DNA from: Bdellovibrionaceae bacterium UBA2351
Lineage (GTDB): Bacteria; Bdellovibrionota; Bdellovibrionia; Bdellovibrionales; Bdellovibrionaceae
NCBI GenBank assembly: GCA_002344565.1
Contig: DDTZ01000002.1
Span: forward strand, 1 to 7,053
Length of the DNA: 7,053 nt
Direction: 5' to 3'
Positions 1 through 6,413 of the stretch are shown here, in pieces. The notes under the pieces were generated by a model. It was not told the origin of the DNA, did not search any database, and was given only the letters and a program-made list of their open reading frames with translations. Numbering within the stretch: the first letter of the stretch is position 1; the number at the start of each line of letters is the position of its first letter. Both the position numbers and the translations under genes were made by a program.

Positions 1-1184
1 TTATTTTTGCAACCATCATGCTGGATATGATTGGTATTGGTTTAATCATGCCGGTGTTACCCGATGTAATTCGCCGTTTTATTTCTGATCCGGATCAGGT
101 GACAGAAAATTTCGGCTACTTCATCGCGATCTATGCGGTCATGCAGTTTGTTGCATCGCCAATTTTAGGCGGATTGTCCGATCAGTTCGGTCGTCGCCCC
201 ATTTTGCTGGGTTCACTGTTAGGTGCTGGTATTGACTATATATTTATGGCCTTAGCGCCGACTTTGAATTTGTTGTTTCTAGGCAGAATCATTGCTGGCT
301 TAACGGGTGCTAGTATGACCGTGGCAAATTCGTATATCGCCGATATTTCAGACGATAGCAATCGATCTTCTAATTTTGGAATGATTGGCGCTGCATTTGG
401 AATTGGCTTTATCGCAGGTCCAATCATTGGTGGACTATTGGGTCACTTTGGGCCTCATATGCCGTTCTATGGAGCTGCGGTTTTAAATATTCTGAATTTC
501 CTATTTGGATTATTTATTTTACCTGAATCATTGAAACCTGAAAATCGCCGAGTGGTGCAATGGCAAAAATTAAATCCATTTTCTACGATCATCCACACAT
601 TGAAAATTCCGGGGATGGGTATGTTTGTTGTAACTTATGCGTTTTTATTTTTAGCTGGTAATGTTCACCCCAGTGTTTGGACGTTGTATACGGAATCTAA
701 GTTTGGATGGAATTCAATCCAGGTGGGTATCTCTCTTAGCTTTGTTGGTTTGATCTATGGACTGAGTCAGTCTTTGCTAACGACGAAACTTGTTCCTAAA
801 TGGGGTGAACAGAAGTCATTGATAATCGGCATTTTTTTTAATGCATTTGGATTTTTACTATATGGAATCGCTCCTTTGGGCTGGATGATGTACGGAATTA
901 TGGTTGTCTCAGCCTTACAAGGCCTTTCTATGCCCTGTTTGCAATCCATAATGACGAAGAAAGTAGATCCACGCTATCAAGGGGAGTTGCAAGGAGGATT
1001 GGTTTCCGTCGGCAGCGTAACGGCTATCTTGGCACCAATTATCTATACGAATACATTTAACTGGGGGACCTCAAAACAGGAAACTTTGCTTTTAGGGACT
1101 CCCTACTACGTAGCGACGCTATTTGCGCTAGGAGCCTTATTTTTAGTTCGTAAAAGTCTTTCGGCAGGCCGAACAAAAACCTAA
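1..1184 (+). CDS. TetA-like MFS drug/H+ antiporter, 5' end outside the window
   Basis: Inner-membrane major facilitator of the TCR/Tet (DHA1, 12-helix) type, expected to export a drug-like compound in exchange for protons. The reading frame is open back to base 3 (visible codons read I-F-A-T-I before the first Met at 18). The helix-1 motif LDMIGIGLIMPVLP begins only three residues after that Met, while in TetA(B) the matching Asp is residue 15. About seven N-terminal codons are therefore missing and the ATG at 18 is not the start. Numbering from the Met at 18: motif A, GGLSDQFGRR, at 51-60 (usual Arg after the Asp replaced by Gln); helix-3 Asp73; antiporter motif C, GFIAGPIIGG, at 130-139; a long central loop after about 170. 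Compared from memory with TetA(B), Asp15, Asp66, Arg70 and Asp84 are kept, but His257 and Asp285 align with Tyr247 and Asn275. Family assignment is secure; tetracycline as substrate is doubtful. Confidence 0.93.
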   Translation, partial: IFATIMLDMIGIGLIMPVLPDVIRRFISDPDQVTENFGYFIAIYAVMQFVASPILGGLSDQFGRRPILLGSLLGAGIDYIFMALAPTLNLLFLGRIIAGLTGASMTVANSYIADISDDSNRSSNFGMIGAAFGIGFIAGPIIGGLLGHFGPHMPFYGAAVLNILNFLFGLFILPESLKPENRRVVQWQKLNPFSTIIHTLKIPGMGMFVVTYAFLFLAGNVHPSVWTLYTESKFGWNSIQVGISLSFVGLIYGLSQSLLTTKLVPKWGEQKSLIIGIFFNAFGFLLYGIAPLGWMMYGIMVVSALQGLSMPCLQSIMTKKVDPRYQGELQGGLVSVGSVTAILAPIIYTNTFNWGTSKQETLLLGTPYYVATLFALGALFLVRKSLSAGRTKT

Positions 1185-1220
1185 CAAATTACGAATTAGT
1201 ATGACGTAATTTGGCTTTTT
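1185..1220 (+). terminator. Weak rho-independent terminator candidate after the transporter gene
   Basis: A perfect 9-bp inverted repeat, CAAATTACG at 1185-1193 and CGTAATTTG at 1205-1213, encloses an 11-base loop and begins directly after the TAA stop. It is followed by GC and five T residues (1216-1220). The stem has only three G-C pairs and the T run is short, so termination may be inefficient. The same dyad could instead be an operator for the gene starting at 1272. Confidence 0.45.
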
Positions 1221-1221
1221 G

Positions 1222-1227
1222 TACAAT
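1222..1227 (+). promoter_or_regulatory. Possible -10 box (TACAAT) for the primase-like gene
   Basis: TACAAT differs from TATAAT at one position and lies 44 bases before the ATG at 1272. No convincing -35 hexamer is present at 16-18 bp spacing; the best is ATGACG at 1201-1206 with only 15 bp between. AGGTGA at 1235-1240 is too far from the ATG to be an ordinary ribosome binding site. This is a tentative call made because the preceding dyad implies a new transcript. Confidence 0.22.
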
Positions 1228-1271
1228 TCTCTACAGGTGAAAAGATATCTCATTTTTGGTATTCTTTTTCG

Positions 1272-3248
1272 ATGCTAAAAGTCGTGCTTGCGCTTATTTT
1301 TTTATCGTTTTTGTTGCCTGCAGGAGCAACTACAAATACGTGTGTCGGCTTCTATAGTTTGCTTCCGAAACTCTCGCGCATGGAGTCTGTAAAAACGGAA
1401 ACGTCATTATCGGACGAAGAACGGGCTGGTATTCTGCAGATGATCAGCGGTACTCAAGACTTCGATAAAAAAATTCAGGCATTGCTAAAACCATTTAAGC
1501 GCTTTGAAATGGAAGAAATTTTCTTCCGTCATCAAGATTCAGATGGTAACCCTCGCTATTTTAGAATGTATCGAAATGGCGAAGTTTTGAAGGACGTAGA
1601 ATTGGTGGTAGGTGGTAATATTCCAAAAACAGGGAATGTCATTCGCGATGTTGAATTTGGTTACCAAAATATCCGCAGTCAGAAAGTTCAAACCTTGGGA
1701 TCGGTACTTGCAATTGAATTTGATTCGGCAGGATTACCTAAAAAATTCTTTTTTAATAGCGTTGAACAAAAAGAAGCCTTTCGAATTCATTTTTTTGGCA
1801 GACCGTTTACATCATCAATGAGAGCGGTCATTTTAGACATTAATACTGCTATTTTTAAATATTTGGCGGCTGATCCAAAGGCTCAAGCCCAAATCGCTGA
1901 ATTCGAAAAAAAACGAGGATGGCCAGCTGGTACGGCTAAAAAATTGGGTTTAGTTTATTACTCAAAAGAAGTTTTGGACTTAAAAGAATTTGCATTCCAA
2001 AATAAGTTTAAATTTGAAGATATGGCGGCCGCAGGTTGGATGAAGCCGTTCTTGAATCGTAAGAACGAAATCTCGTATCGTGATAACTATGATAACTCAA
2101 TTAAAATCCCTTTCTATGATGAAACCAATCCCGAAAAAATTGCATTTTGGAGAACCCGAAACTTAGTCACCAGCCACGGTAAACCTAAATACCTGAGCTG
2201 GCCGAAAGATCGTAGTTTGTATGAAGACGCTCCTCTATTTGAAGAGTTCTATAATTCGTGGAATTTGAGCAAAGCTAAAGGTAAAAAAATCGTGCTTACT
2301 GAAGGCGAATTCAAATGTGCTATCGGCGAAATGATGACCGGAATCTTTCATCTGGGTGTACCTGGCATTAGCCAGTTTCACGATTCCATGTTAGCGAGTA
2401 TCGTGAAGGCGCAACCGTCTGAAGTCGTTGTTCTGTTTGATCGCGATCCGGTAGGAAAGGGCTTGATGAGAGTCGATGAGGTCACCGATAGTCAGCGGGC
2501 CTCGTTCTTGATTGCAAAGCGAATCGAAGCCGCGGGTATTGCAGTGAAAGTGGCGACTTTACCTGACGTATATAATGGTGGCAAAGTTGGAATTGACGAC
2601 TTATTATTAAGTCATGGTTCTAGTCCATATATGAAGGCATTGGAGTCTGCCGTTTCATCACAAGAGTATTCAAAGCAGTTTAAAATCGACGAAGTGATGA
2701 CCTTTCTTACAGATAGAAAAGGAAAAATCAAAAATGCACTTAATAGATTTCAAAATGCAAATCACGTTGCTGGCGTAATCAGCTTAGAGCAGGCGGCTGC
2801 GTTCAAGGACTTAGTCGCGTATCAAGAGAAGCTGGAAAAGGCGTTTAGTCTTTACATGGCTACCACGTATCCAGAAAGAAAGTCGCAGGTAGAGCCAAGT
2901 CACAAGTTTACGATGATACCTATCGATCCTAAGAACGAAGCTCACAAAATTACTACCCCTGTTGGAAGCTTTGAAATTTTGGCTCCGATGCTAAAAATTC
3001 AGGTGGCAGCTTCCGATGTTAAGAATTGCACAAGAGGTTCATGTTTCGTGATTAATAAACAGAGTCAAAGTCTAGATCAGATGACAGATCAAGAAAGATT
3101 TCAGGTCTTATCCACAGCAATTGGGGAAATCTTTCCTGCGGATGACTATTCTTATATCCAAAAGCCTTCGTTCGGATCGAACGAGTTTGCTTTGTTAGTA
3201 ATTCGTAAAGAATCTCGAACGCCCGTAGCTATCGTTGAACAGTTTTGA
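1272..3248 (+). CDS. Exported protein with DnaG-primase-like core and TOPRIM domain (DUF3854-like)
   Basis: Not an annotated family that I can name as a whole. Residues 1-19 form a Sec signal peptide (Lys3, hydrophobic run, A-G-A before a predicted cut at 19/20). Residues 20-200 are unrecognised and beta-rich. Residues 208-335 follow the DnaG RNA-polymerase core: KKRGWPAGTAKKLGLVYYS (213-231) resembles the RGLS...IGYAP element, AAAGWMK the 'AGLL' element, SIKIPFYDETNPEKIAFW the 'RVMFPIRD..GRVIGFGG' strand pair, and KPKYLSWP (304-311) the 'PKYLNSPET' element. TOPRIM spans about 338-447, with TEGE (Glu344), FDRD (Asp390, Asp392) and GIDD (Asp442, Asp443), the expected metal-binding acids. Helices at 452-495 may match the end of the DnaG core; 500-658 is unrecognised. 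The DnaG zinc-binding and helicase-binding domains are absent. No in-frame start lies upstream and no good Shine-Dalgarno is seen; Met37 is an alternative start that would drop the signal. It could be a nucleotidyl-transferase, a nuclease or an inactive derivative. Confidence 0.85.
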   Translation: MLKVVLALIFLSFLLPAGATTNTCVGFYSLLPKLSRMESVKTETSLSDEERAGILQMISGTQDFDKKIQALLKPFKRFEMEEIFFRHQDSDGNPRYFRMYRNGEVLKDVELVVGGNIPKTGNVIRDVEFGYQNIRSQKVQTLGSVLAIEFDSAGLPKKFFFNSVEQKEAFRIHFFGRPFTSSMRAVILDINTAIFKYLAADPKAQAQIAEFEKKRGWPAGTAKKLGLVYYSKEVLDLKEFAFQNKFKFEDMAAAGWMKPFLNRKNEISYRDNYDNSIKIPFYDETNPEKIAFWRTRNLVTSHGKPKYLSWPKDRSLYEDAPLFEEFYNSWNLSKAKGKKIVLTEGEFKCAIGEMMTGIFHLGVPGISQFHDSMLASIVKAQPSEVVVLFDRDPVGKGLMRVDEVTDSQRASFLIAKRIEAAGIAVKVATLPDVYNGGKVGIDDLLLSHGSSPYMKALESAVSSQEYSKQFKIDEVMTFLTDRKGKIKNALNRFQNANHVAGVISLEQAAAFKDLVAYQEKLEKAFSLYMATTYPERKSQVEPSHKFTMIPIDPKNEAHKITTPVGSFEILAPMLKIQVAASDVKNCTRGSCFVINKQSQSLDQMTDQERFQVLSTAIGEIFPADDYSYIQKPSFGSNEFALLVIRKESRTPVAIVEQF

Positions 3249-3274
3249 CATTAGGCTTTTAGCTCTACTATGAT
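3245..3274 (+). promoter_or_regulatory. Strong sigma-70-type promoter for the 744-residue exported protein
   Basis: Perfect -35 hexamer TTGACA at 3245-3250 and -10 hexamer TATGAT at 3269-3274 (one mismatch to TATAAT), separated by 18 bp. The -35 box overlaps the TGA stop (3246-3248) of the upstream gene. The expected transcript start near 3281 leaves a leader of about 28 bases before the ATG at 3310. This is the best-matching promoter in the window and suggests the downstream gene is expressed independently of the primase-like gene. Confidence 0.72.
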
Positions 3275-3309
3275 CACATCTATGTTTTAGATAAACATTG
3301 GGGTGTGTA

Positions 3310-5544
3310 ATGAAAATATTGGTGGGGCTATTTTTACTAACATTAAATGTATATGCATTGGACTCAAGAAGTCCGTCTCCGTTGACAAAGCCGCCAGAAG
3401 ATCGTTCCGCTGATATCGAGCGAGTGAATTTATTCGCGAATAAAAACTCAATGGAGCAAGTACTGAATGATCCAAAATTTCAAGAACGGTTTTCAGTTCT
3501 GGAAAATGCGTTAGATAAAGAATGGCCTGCGATTACAAATGATCTTAAAAGCCGCTTTAGCCGTGAGATTGACCGCTATAACTTTTCTACGGTGTTTGGT
3601 CTTCAGAGTAACAAATTGAAAATCCTAGGTGGAAACGTCGCCGAAATTGAATTAAATATCAAAAACTTTCAAATTTCAGCGGACGCCTTTTATCGATTAG
3701 AATTAAAACCTTCATTTCGCGAAGGTCGACAAATGCGTAGAGACATCTATGTCATTGGGTTAAAAGGATCTAGCACGGTTTCTATTGGCTCAGAAGTGCG
3801 TATTACATTTTTCCGTGAATTTGACTCAAAAGCAGACGCTTTGTCAAATTTGAAGCCTTATGGATTGAACCGTATTCCTAAAAATGCAAATGAGCTATTG
3901 AATAAGCTAAATGTAGACGATGGTGTTCGCGTTGAAGTCATGGGCAATTTAGAGATTTCTAAAGAGTTTAATGATGTTGCAAATAGTGCGAATTTATCTG
4001 CGATCTTGGGTTACGATGTATTTCAAGGTTTATTTACTGCGGATATCTATCGCTATAGTGAAAATGATGTTCGAGCGCGTTTCATGGGGACGATCAATCG
4101 GGGAACTGTAAAAGCCAAGGCGGGTATAAATTGGCTTTATAATTTTAAAGGATCAAAAATTTTACCTCGTTGGTTCCGCGAACTATTCGAAGTGAACTTA
4201 GATTTTAATATTTCTAAATCATTTAATTTTTTCGATAAATATCCAATTGAAACACATGTCGCGGATTACTATTTCCGCTTTAATAATATGACATTGATGC
4301 AGGCGGCTATTCCGCCGGGTTGTAACTTCCAAGTACCGACAGGAATTGCATCTATCGACAATGCCGGGTTAAGCCCTGAGTCTGCATTTGATGAAGTTCT
4401 TGCGAATGTGCGCCGTGGAAAATTCATGGCGGTGTTTAATCCAAATATCGACGAGACTGAATTGTCGGCTTCGTTTCAAAGAAATGCATCACGCGCGGAA
4501 ACTATTGCGTGTATGGATGCCTCTCTACCAAACTATAAAAAACGCGTTCAACATTTCTTCAAAGGTCGCATGTCATCTGATGTGTTCTCTTTAGATTTTG
4601 GACCAAAAATCAGCCACTTTTTAAGAAACAAGCATACGGAAGGAAGTTCTGAAGTTTACGTGGCATCGTTAGAAAAAGGACAAGAATTTAACTATTACGT
4701 TCTTTTAAATACCGCTACGAAATCAGAGCAGTCTTATTTATTTGGTCGTTGGGAGAGTGAATATGAAACGGATCTGGACGCTTTGTATTTATCAGATAAA
4801 GCTAAAAATATTCACGGTTTCTTGGATTTCGTAAAACGTATTCAATATCGTGATAAATCTATGTCGGTATCGAGACTAAATAACATTCGAAATACATTAG
4901 ATCGTTCGATTCCTGTGAATTTTCCAGATCGTAATAGATTATTGGATTTAGTTCCTAAAACAGAACAACGGGATGCGTGGATTTCATTTGTTTATACTTT
5001 ATCTAGCCAAGTGATATTCGAGCTTGAAAAGATGGATCGCGCGACTTTATACCACAAATTGGAGTCGTTTCTGTTGAAGCACCCTGAACGCTACAAGATG
5101 GGGTTACCTTCGGATAATCCTGGCGACGGAGGAGCACAAACACTCACTGAATATATCAATGATATGTATTATCGCTTGGTAAGATTATCAGATACATCCG
5201 TTTCATCACGTGATCGTTTCAGCGCATTAGAGCAACTGATGGCCGATAAAGTGTTCTCGGAATATATCTTCAGAGAAATGTTCCCATCGTTAATCACTGC
5301 AGATATCGCAAATAACGAAATGAGCATTACAATGAGCGTGACATCCAGAGACATTACGTTAGTGGAAGATCGCATTGGCAGAAATAAATACTCGCAAGTG
5401 TACAGCGCAGTATTGTTGTTACGATCGATTCTAAATGATCGTTCATTAGATATCCGTCTAGAGGGCGCAACAGCAGTCGACCCAACGTCTGATGTCGTAA
5501 CTGATGAAAATCCAGTTAAGATGAAAGGCTTTAACGTATTTTAG
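3310..5544 (+). CDS. Large exported protein of unknown family, 744 residues
   Basis: I do not recognise this protein. The start is placed at ATG 3310 because GGGG at 3300-3303 lies six bases upstream and the encoded N-terminus is then a clean signal peptide: MKILVGLFLLTLNVYA with V-Y-A before a predicted cut at 16/17. A TTG at 3298 would add four residues without benefit. No lipobox and no further membrane helix are seen, so a soluble periplasmic or secreted protein, or one attached to the outer membrane, is most likely. A short Pro/Ser-rich linker (19-32) follows the signal. Residues 100-330 look beta-rich with alternating hydrophobics. The only two cysteines, Cys338 and Cys401, could form a disulfide. 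About 485-665 looks mostly helical, and 668-690 returns to beta character. The last four residues, F-N-V-F, do not fit the usual outer-membrane barrel signature. It has its own promoter at 3245-3274 and no clear terminator. Confidence 0.88.
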   Translation: MKILVGLFLLTLNVYALDSRSPSPLTKPPEDRSADIERVNLFANKNSMEQVLNDPKFQERFSVLENALDKEWPAITNDLKSRFSREIDRYNFSTVFGLQSNKLKILGGNVAEIELNIKNFQISADAFYRLELKPSFREGRQMRRDIYVIGLKGSSTVSIGSEVRITFFREFDSKADALSNLKPYGLNRIPKNANELLNKLNVDDGVRVEVMGNLEISKEFNDVANSANLSAILGYDVFQGLFTADIYRYSENDVRARFMGTINRGTVKAKAGINWLYNFKGSKILPRWFRELFEVNLDFNISKSFNFFDKYPIETHVADYYFRFNNMTLMQAAIPPGCNFQVPTGIASIDNAGLSPESAFDEVLANVRRGKFMAVFNPNIDETELSASFQRNASRAETIACMDASLPNYKKRVQHFFKGRMSSDVFSLDFGPKISHFLRNKHTEGSSEVYVASLEKGQEFNYYVLLNTATKSEQSYLFGRWESEYETDLDALYLSDKAKNIHGFLDFVKRIQYRDKSMSVSRLNNIRNTLDRSIPVNFPDRNRLLDLVPKTEQRDAWISFVYTLSSQVIFELEKMDRATLYHKLESFLLKHPERYKMGLPSDNPGDGGAQTLTEYINDMYYRLVRLSDTSVSSRDRFSALEQLMADKVFSEYIFREMFPSLITADIANNEMSITMSVTSRDITLVEDRIGRNKYSQVYSAVLLLRSILNDRSLDIRLEGATAVDPTSDVVTDENPVKMKGFNVF

Positions 5545-5572
5545 TTCGTTCGATACGTCCTGTTTATGTTTT

Positions 5573-5588
5573 GTAAACACATGTTTAC
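5573..5588. promoter_or_regulatory. Palindromic operator-like site GTAAACA-N2-TGTTTAC
   Basis: Perfect 7-bp inverted repeat, GTAAACA (5573-5579) and TGTTTAC (5582-5588), with a two-base centre. A third half-site TGTTTA lies at 5561-5566, spaced so that TAAACA at 5574-5579 can pair with either neighbour. It sits between the 744-residue gene and the TIGR02147 gene and has no following T run, so it is not a normal terminator. A binding site for a dimeric regulator, perhaps the TIGR02147 protein itself, is the simplest reading; that link is inference. Confidence 0.45.
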
Positions 5589-5599
5589 GTCAAAGATTG

Positions 5600-5630
5600 A
5601 CTCACGTTTGCGATTTTCGTTAACGTGAGT
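5600..5630 (+). promoter_or_regulatory. Inverted repeat covering the ribosome binding site of the regulator gene
   Basis: Perfect 9-bp arms, ACTCACGTT (5600-5608) and AACGTGAGT (5622-5630), enclose a 13-base loop. The right arm contains GTGAG (5625-5629), the only Shine-Dalgarno-like sequence before the ATG at 5634. In RNA the hairpin would therefore hide the ribosome binding site. In DNA the same repeat lies between TTGACT (5597-5602, five of six matches to a -35) and TAACGT (5621-5626, a poor -10 at 18 bp), where a bound repressor would block RNA polymerase. Both readings imply control, probably autoregulation, of the gene that follows. Confidence 0.5.
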
Positions 5631-5633
5631 GTT

Positions 5634-6413
5634 ATGATGGCTATACAAAGCATTCTCATCAAAGAGTTGGGGCAAAGAAAGGAACGTAATCCGTTGTTTT
5701 CTTTACGTGCGTTTGCTCGCCAATTAAATATAAGCCCAGCGCAGTTATCGTTGCTTATAAATGGCAAGAAACATCTGACACCTAAGTTGGCCGGACAACT
5801 AATTGAAAAGTTAAATCTAACGCCGTCTGAAGCTATGGATTTGCTAGATGACTCCGCTCCGTTAAAAAAGAAACTAAAAACACCCAAGACAGAACTTCGT
5901 CTATTATCCGAAGAAGAGTTTAGTTTAATCGCGGATTGGGTTCATTTTGCTATTTTAGAACTTGCCGTATTAAAAAGAAATGTAGCGACCTCACGATGGA
6001 TTGGTGCAGAACTCGGAGTCGATCCCACGCGAGTGATGGATGCTCTAGCTCGACTTCAGCGTTTGGAATTTATTTCTGTCGAAGATGGGAAGCTAAAGAG
6101 AACTGCAAAACCCCTGGTCACCCAAACCGATGTGCCATCGGCAGCTATTCGCAAATATCACAAAGGTAACCTGGATTTGGCCCGGGAGAAAATTGATAGT
6201 ATTCCCGTAGAGCTTCGTGAGTTTTCTGCGATGACGACAACGGTAAGTCTAAAGAAACTAAAAAAAGTGAAAGCGCTGATTACTGAATTCAAGCATAGAT
6301 TGAATCAAGAATTGGAAGGTGACGACGCTAGCGAAGTCTATACACTATCGATTCAATTATTCCCATTAACTCAGGTGCAAAAACGGGTACCGCCAGGAAA
6401 GGGGACTGTATGA
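5634..6413 (+). CDS. TIGR02147 / DUF4423 family regulator
   Basis: Cytoplasmic, probable transcription regulator of the TIGR02147 family, which is expanded in Bdellovibrio-like bacteria; the molecular role of the family is not well established. From ATG 5634 (259 residues): a Cro/CI-like helix-turn-helix at about 23-46 (SLRAFARQLNISPAQLSLLI), a basic linker at 75-88, then the typical family core: LLSEEEFSLIADWVHFAILEL (90-110), a winged-helix-like segment (WIGAELGVDPTRVMDALARL, 122-141; ISVEDGKLKRT, 147-157), TDVPSAAIRKYHKGNLDLA (165-183), PVELREFSAMT (191-201) and the ending VYTLSIQLFPLT (235-246). Length is normal for the family. ATG 5637 and GTG 5625 are alternative starts; 5634 is preferred, with GTGAG four bases upstream. 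Its stop overlaps the next start as ATGA, so the two genes are probably translated together. Confidence 0.92.
   Translation: MMAIQSILIKELGQRKERNPLFSLRAFARQLNISPAQLSLLINGKKHLTPKLAGQLIEKLNLTPSEAMDLLDDSAPLKKKLKTPKTELRLLSEEEFSLIADWVHFAILELAVLKRNVATSRWIGAELGVDPTRVMDALARLQRLEFISVEDGKLKRTAKPLVTQTDVPSAAIRKYHKGNLDLAREKIDSIPVELREFSAMTTTVSLKKLKKVKALITEFKHRLNQELEGDDASEVYTLSIQLFPLTQVQKRVPPGKGTV
6395..6405 (+). promoter_or_regulatory. Strong ribosome binding site for the small exported protein
   Basis: The purine run AGGAAAGGGGA ends four bases before ATG 6410, inside the 3' end of the regulator gene. It supports a start at 6410 on the ATGA overlap, and suggests the downstream gene can load ribosomes itself as well as by coupling. 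Confidence 0.7.

Noticed and set aside
18..20. ATG at 18 as the start of the transporter
   Set aside because: The frame is open to the left edge and the helix-1 motif would begin after only three residues; TetA proteins have about a dozen more.
1160..1173. Small GC hairpin TCGGC-AG-GCCGA near the end of the transporter gene
   Set aside because: The loop is only two bases, it lies within coding sequence and no T run follows on either strand.
1320..1345. Lipoprotein lipobox around Cys24 of the primase-like protein
   Set aside because: The preceding residues T-N-T do not fit the lipobox consensus, and an A-G-A signal peptidase I site precedes it.
1612..1821. 69-codon + strand ORF inside the primase-like gene
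   Set aside because: It is an out-of-frame shadow of the 658-residue gene with no signal of independent translation.
3298..3309. TTG at 3298 as start of the 744-residue protein
   Set aside because: ATG 3310 has GGGG at proper distance and gives a standard signal peptide; the TTG start would run through that site and adds only four residues.
5633..5638. TATGAT over the regulator's start codon as a -10 box
   Set aside because: Transcription would begin inside the coding sequence, beyond any usable start; the match arises from the two adjacent ATG codons.
5585..5887. 100-codon reverse-strand ORF opposite the regulator's start
   Set aside because: It is antisense to a well-supported family member, shows no recognisable domain and has no promoter or ribosome binding site that I can see.
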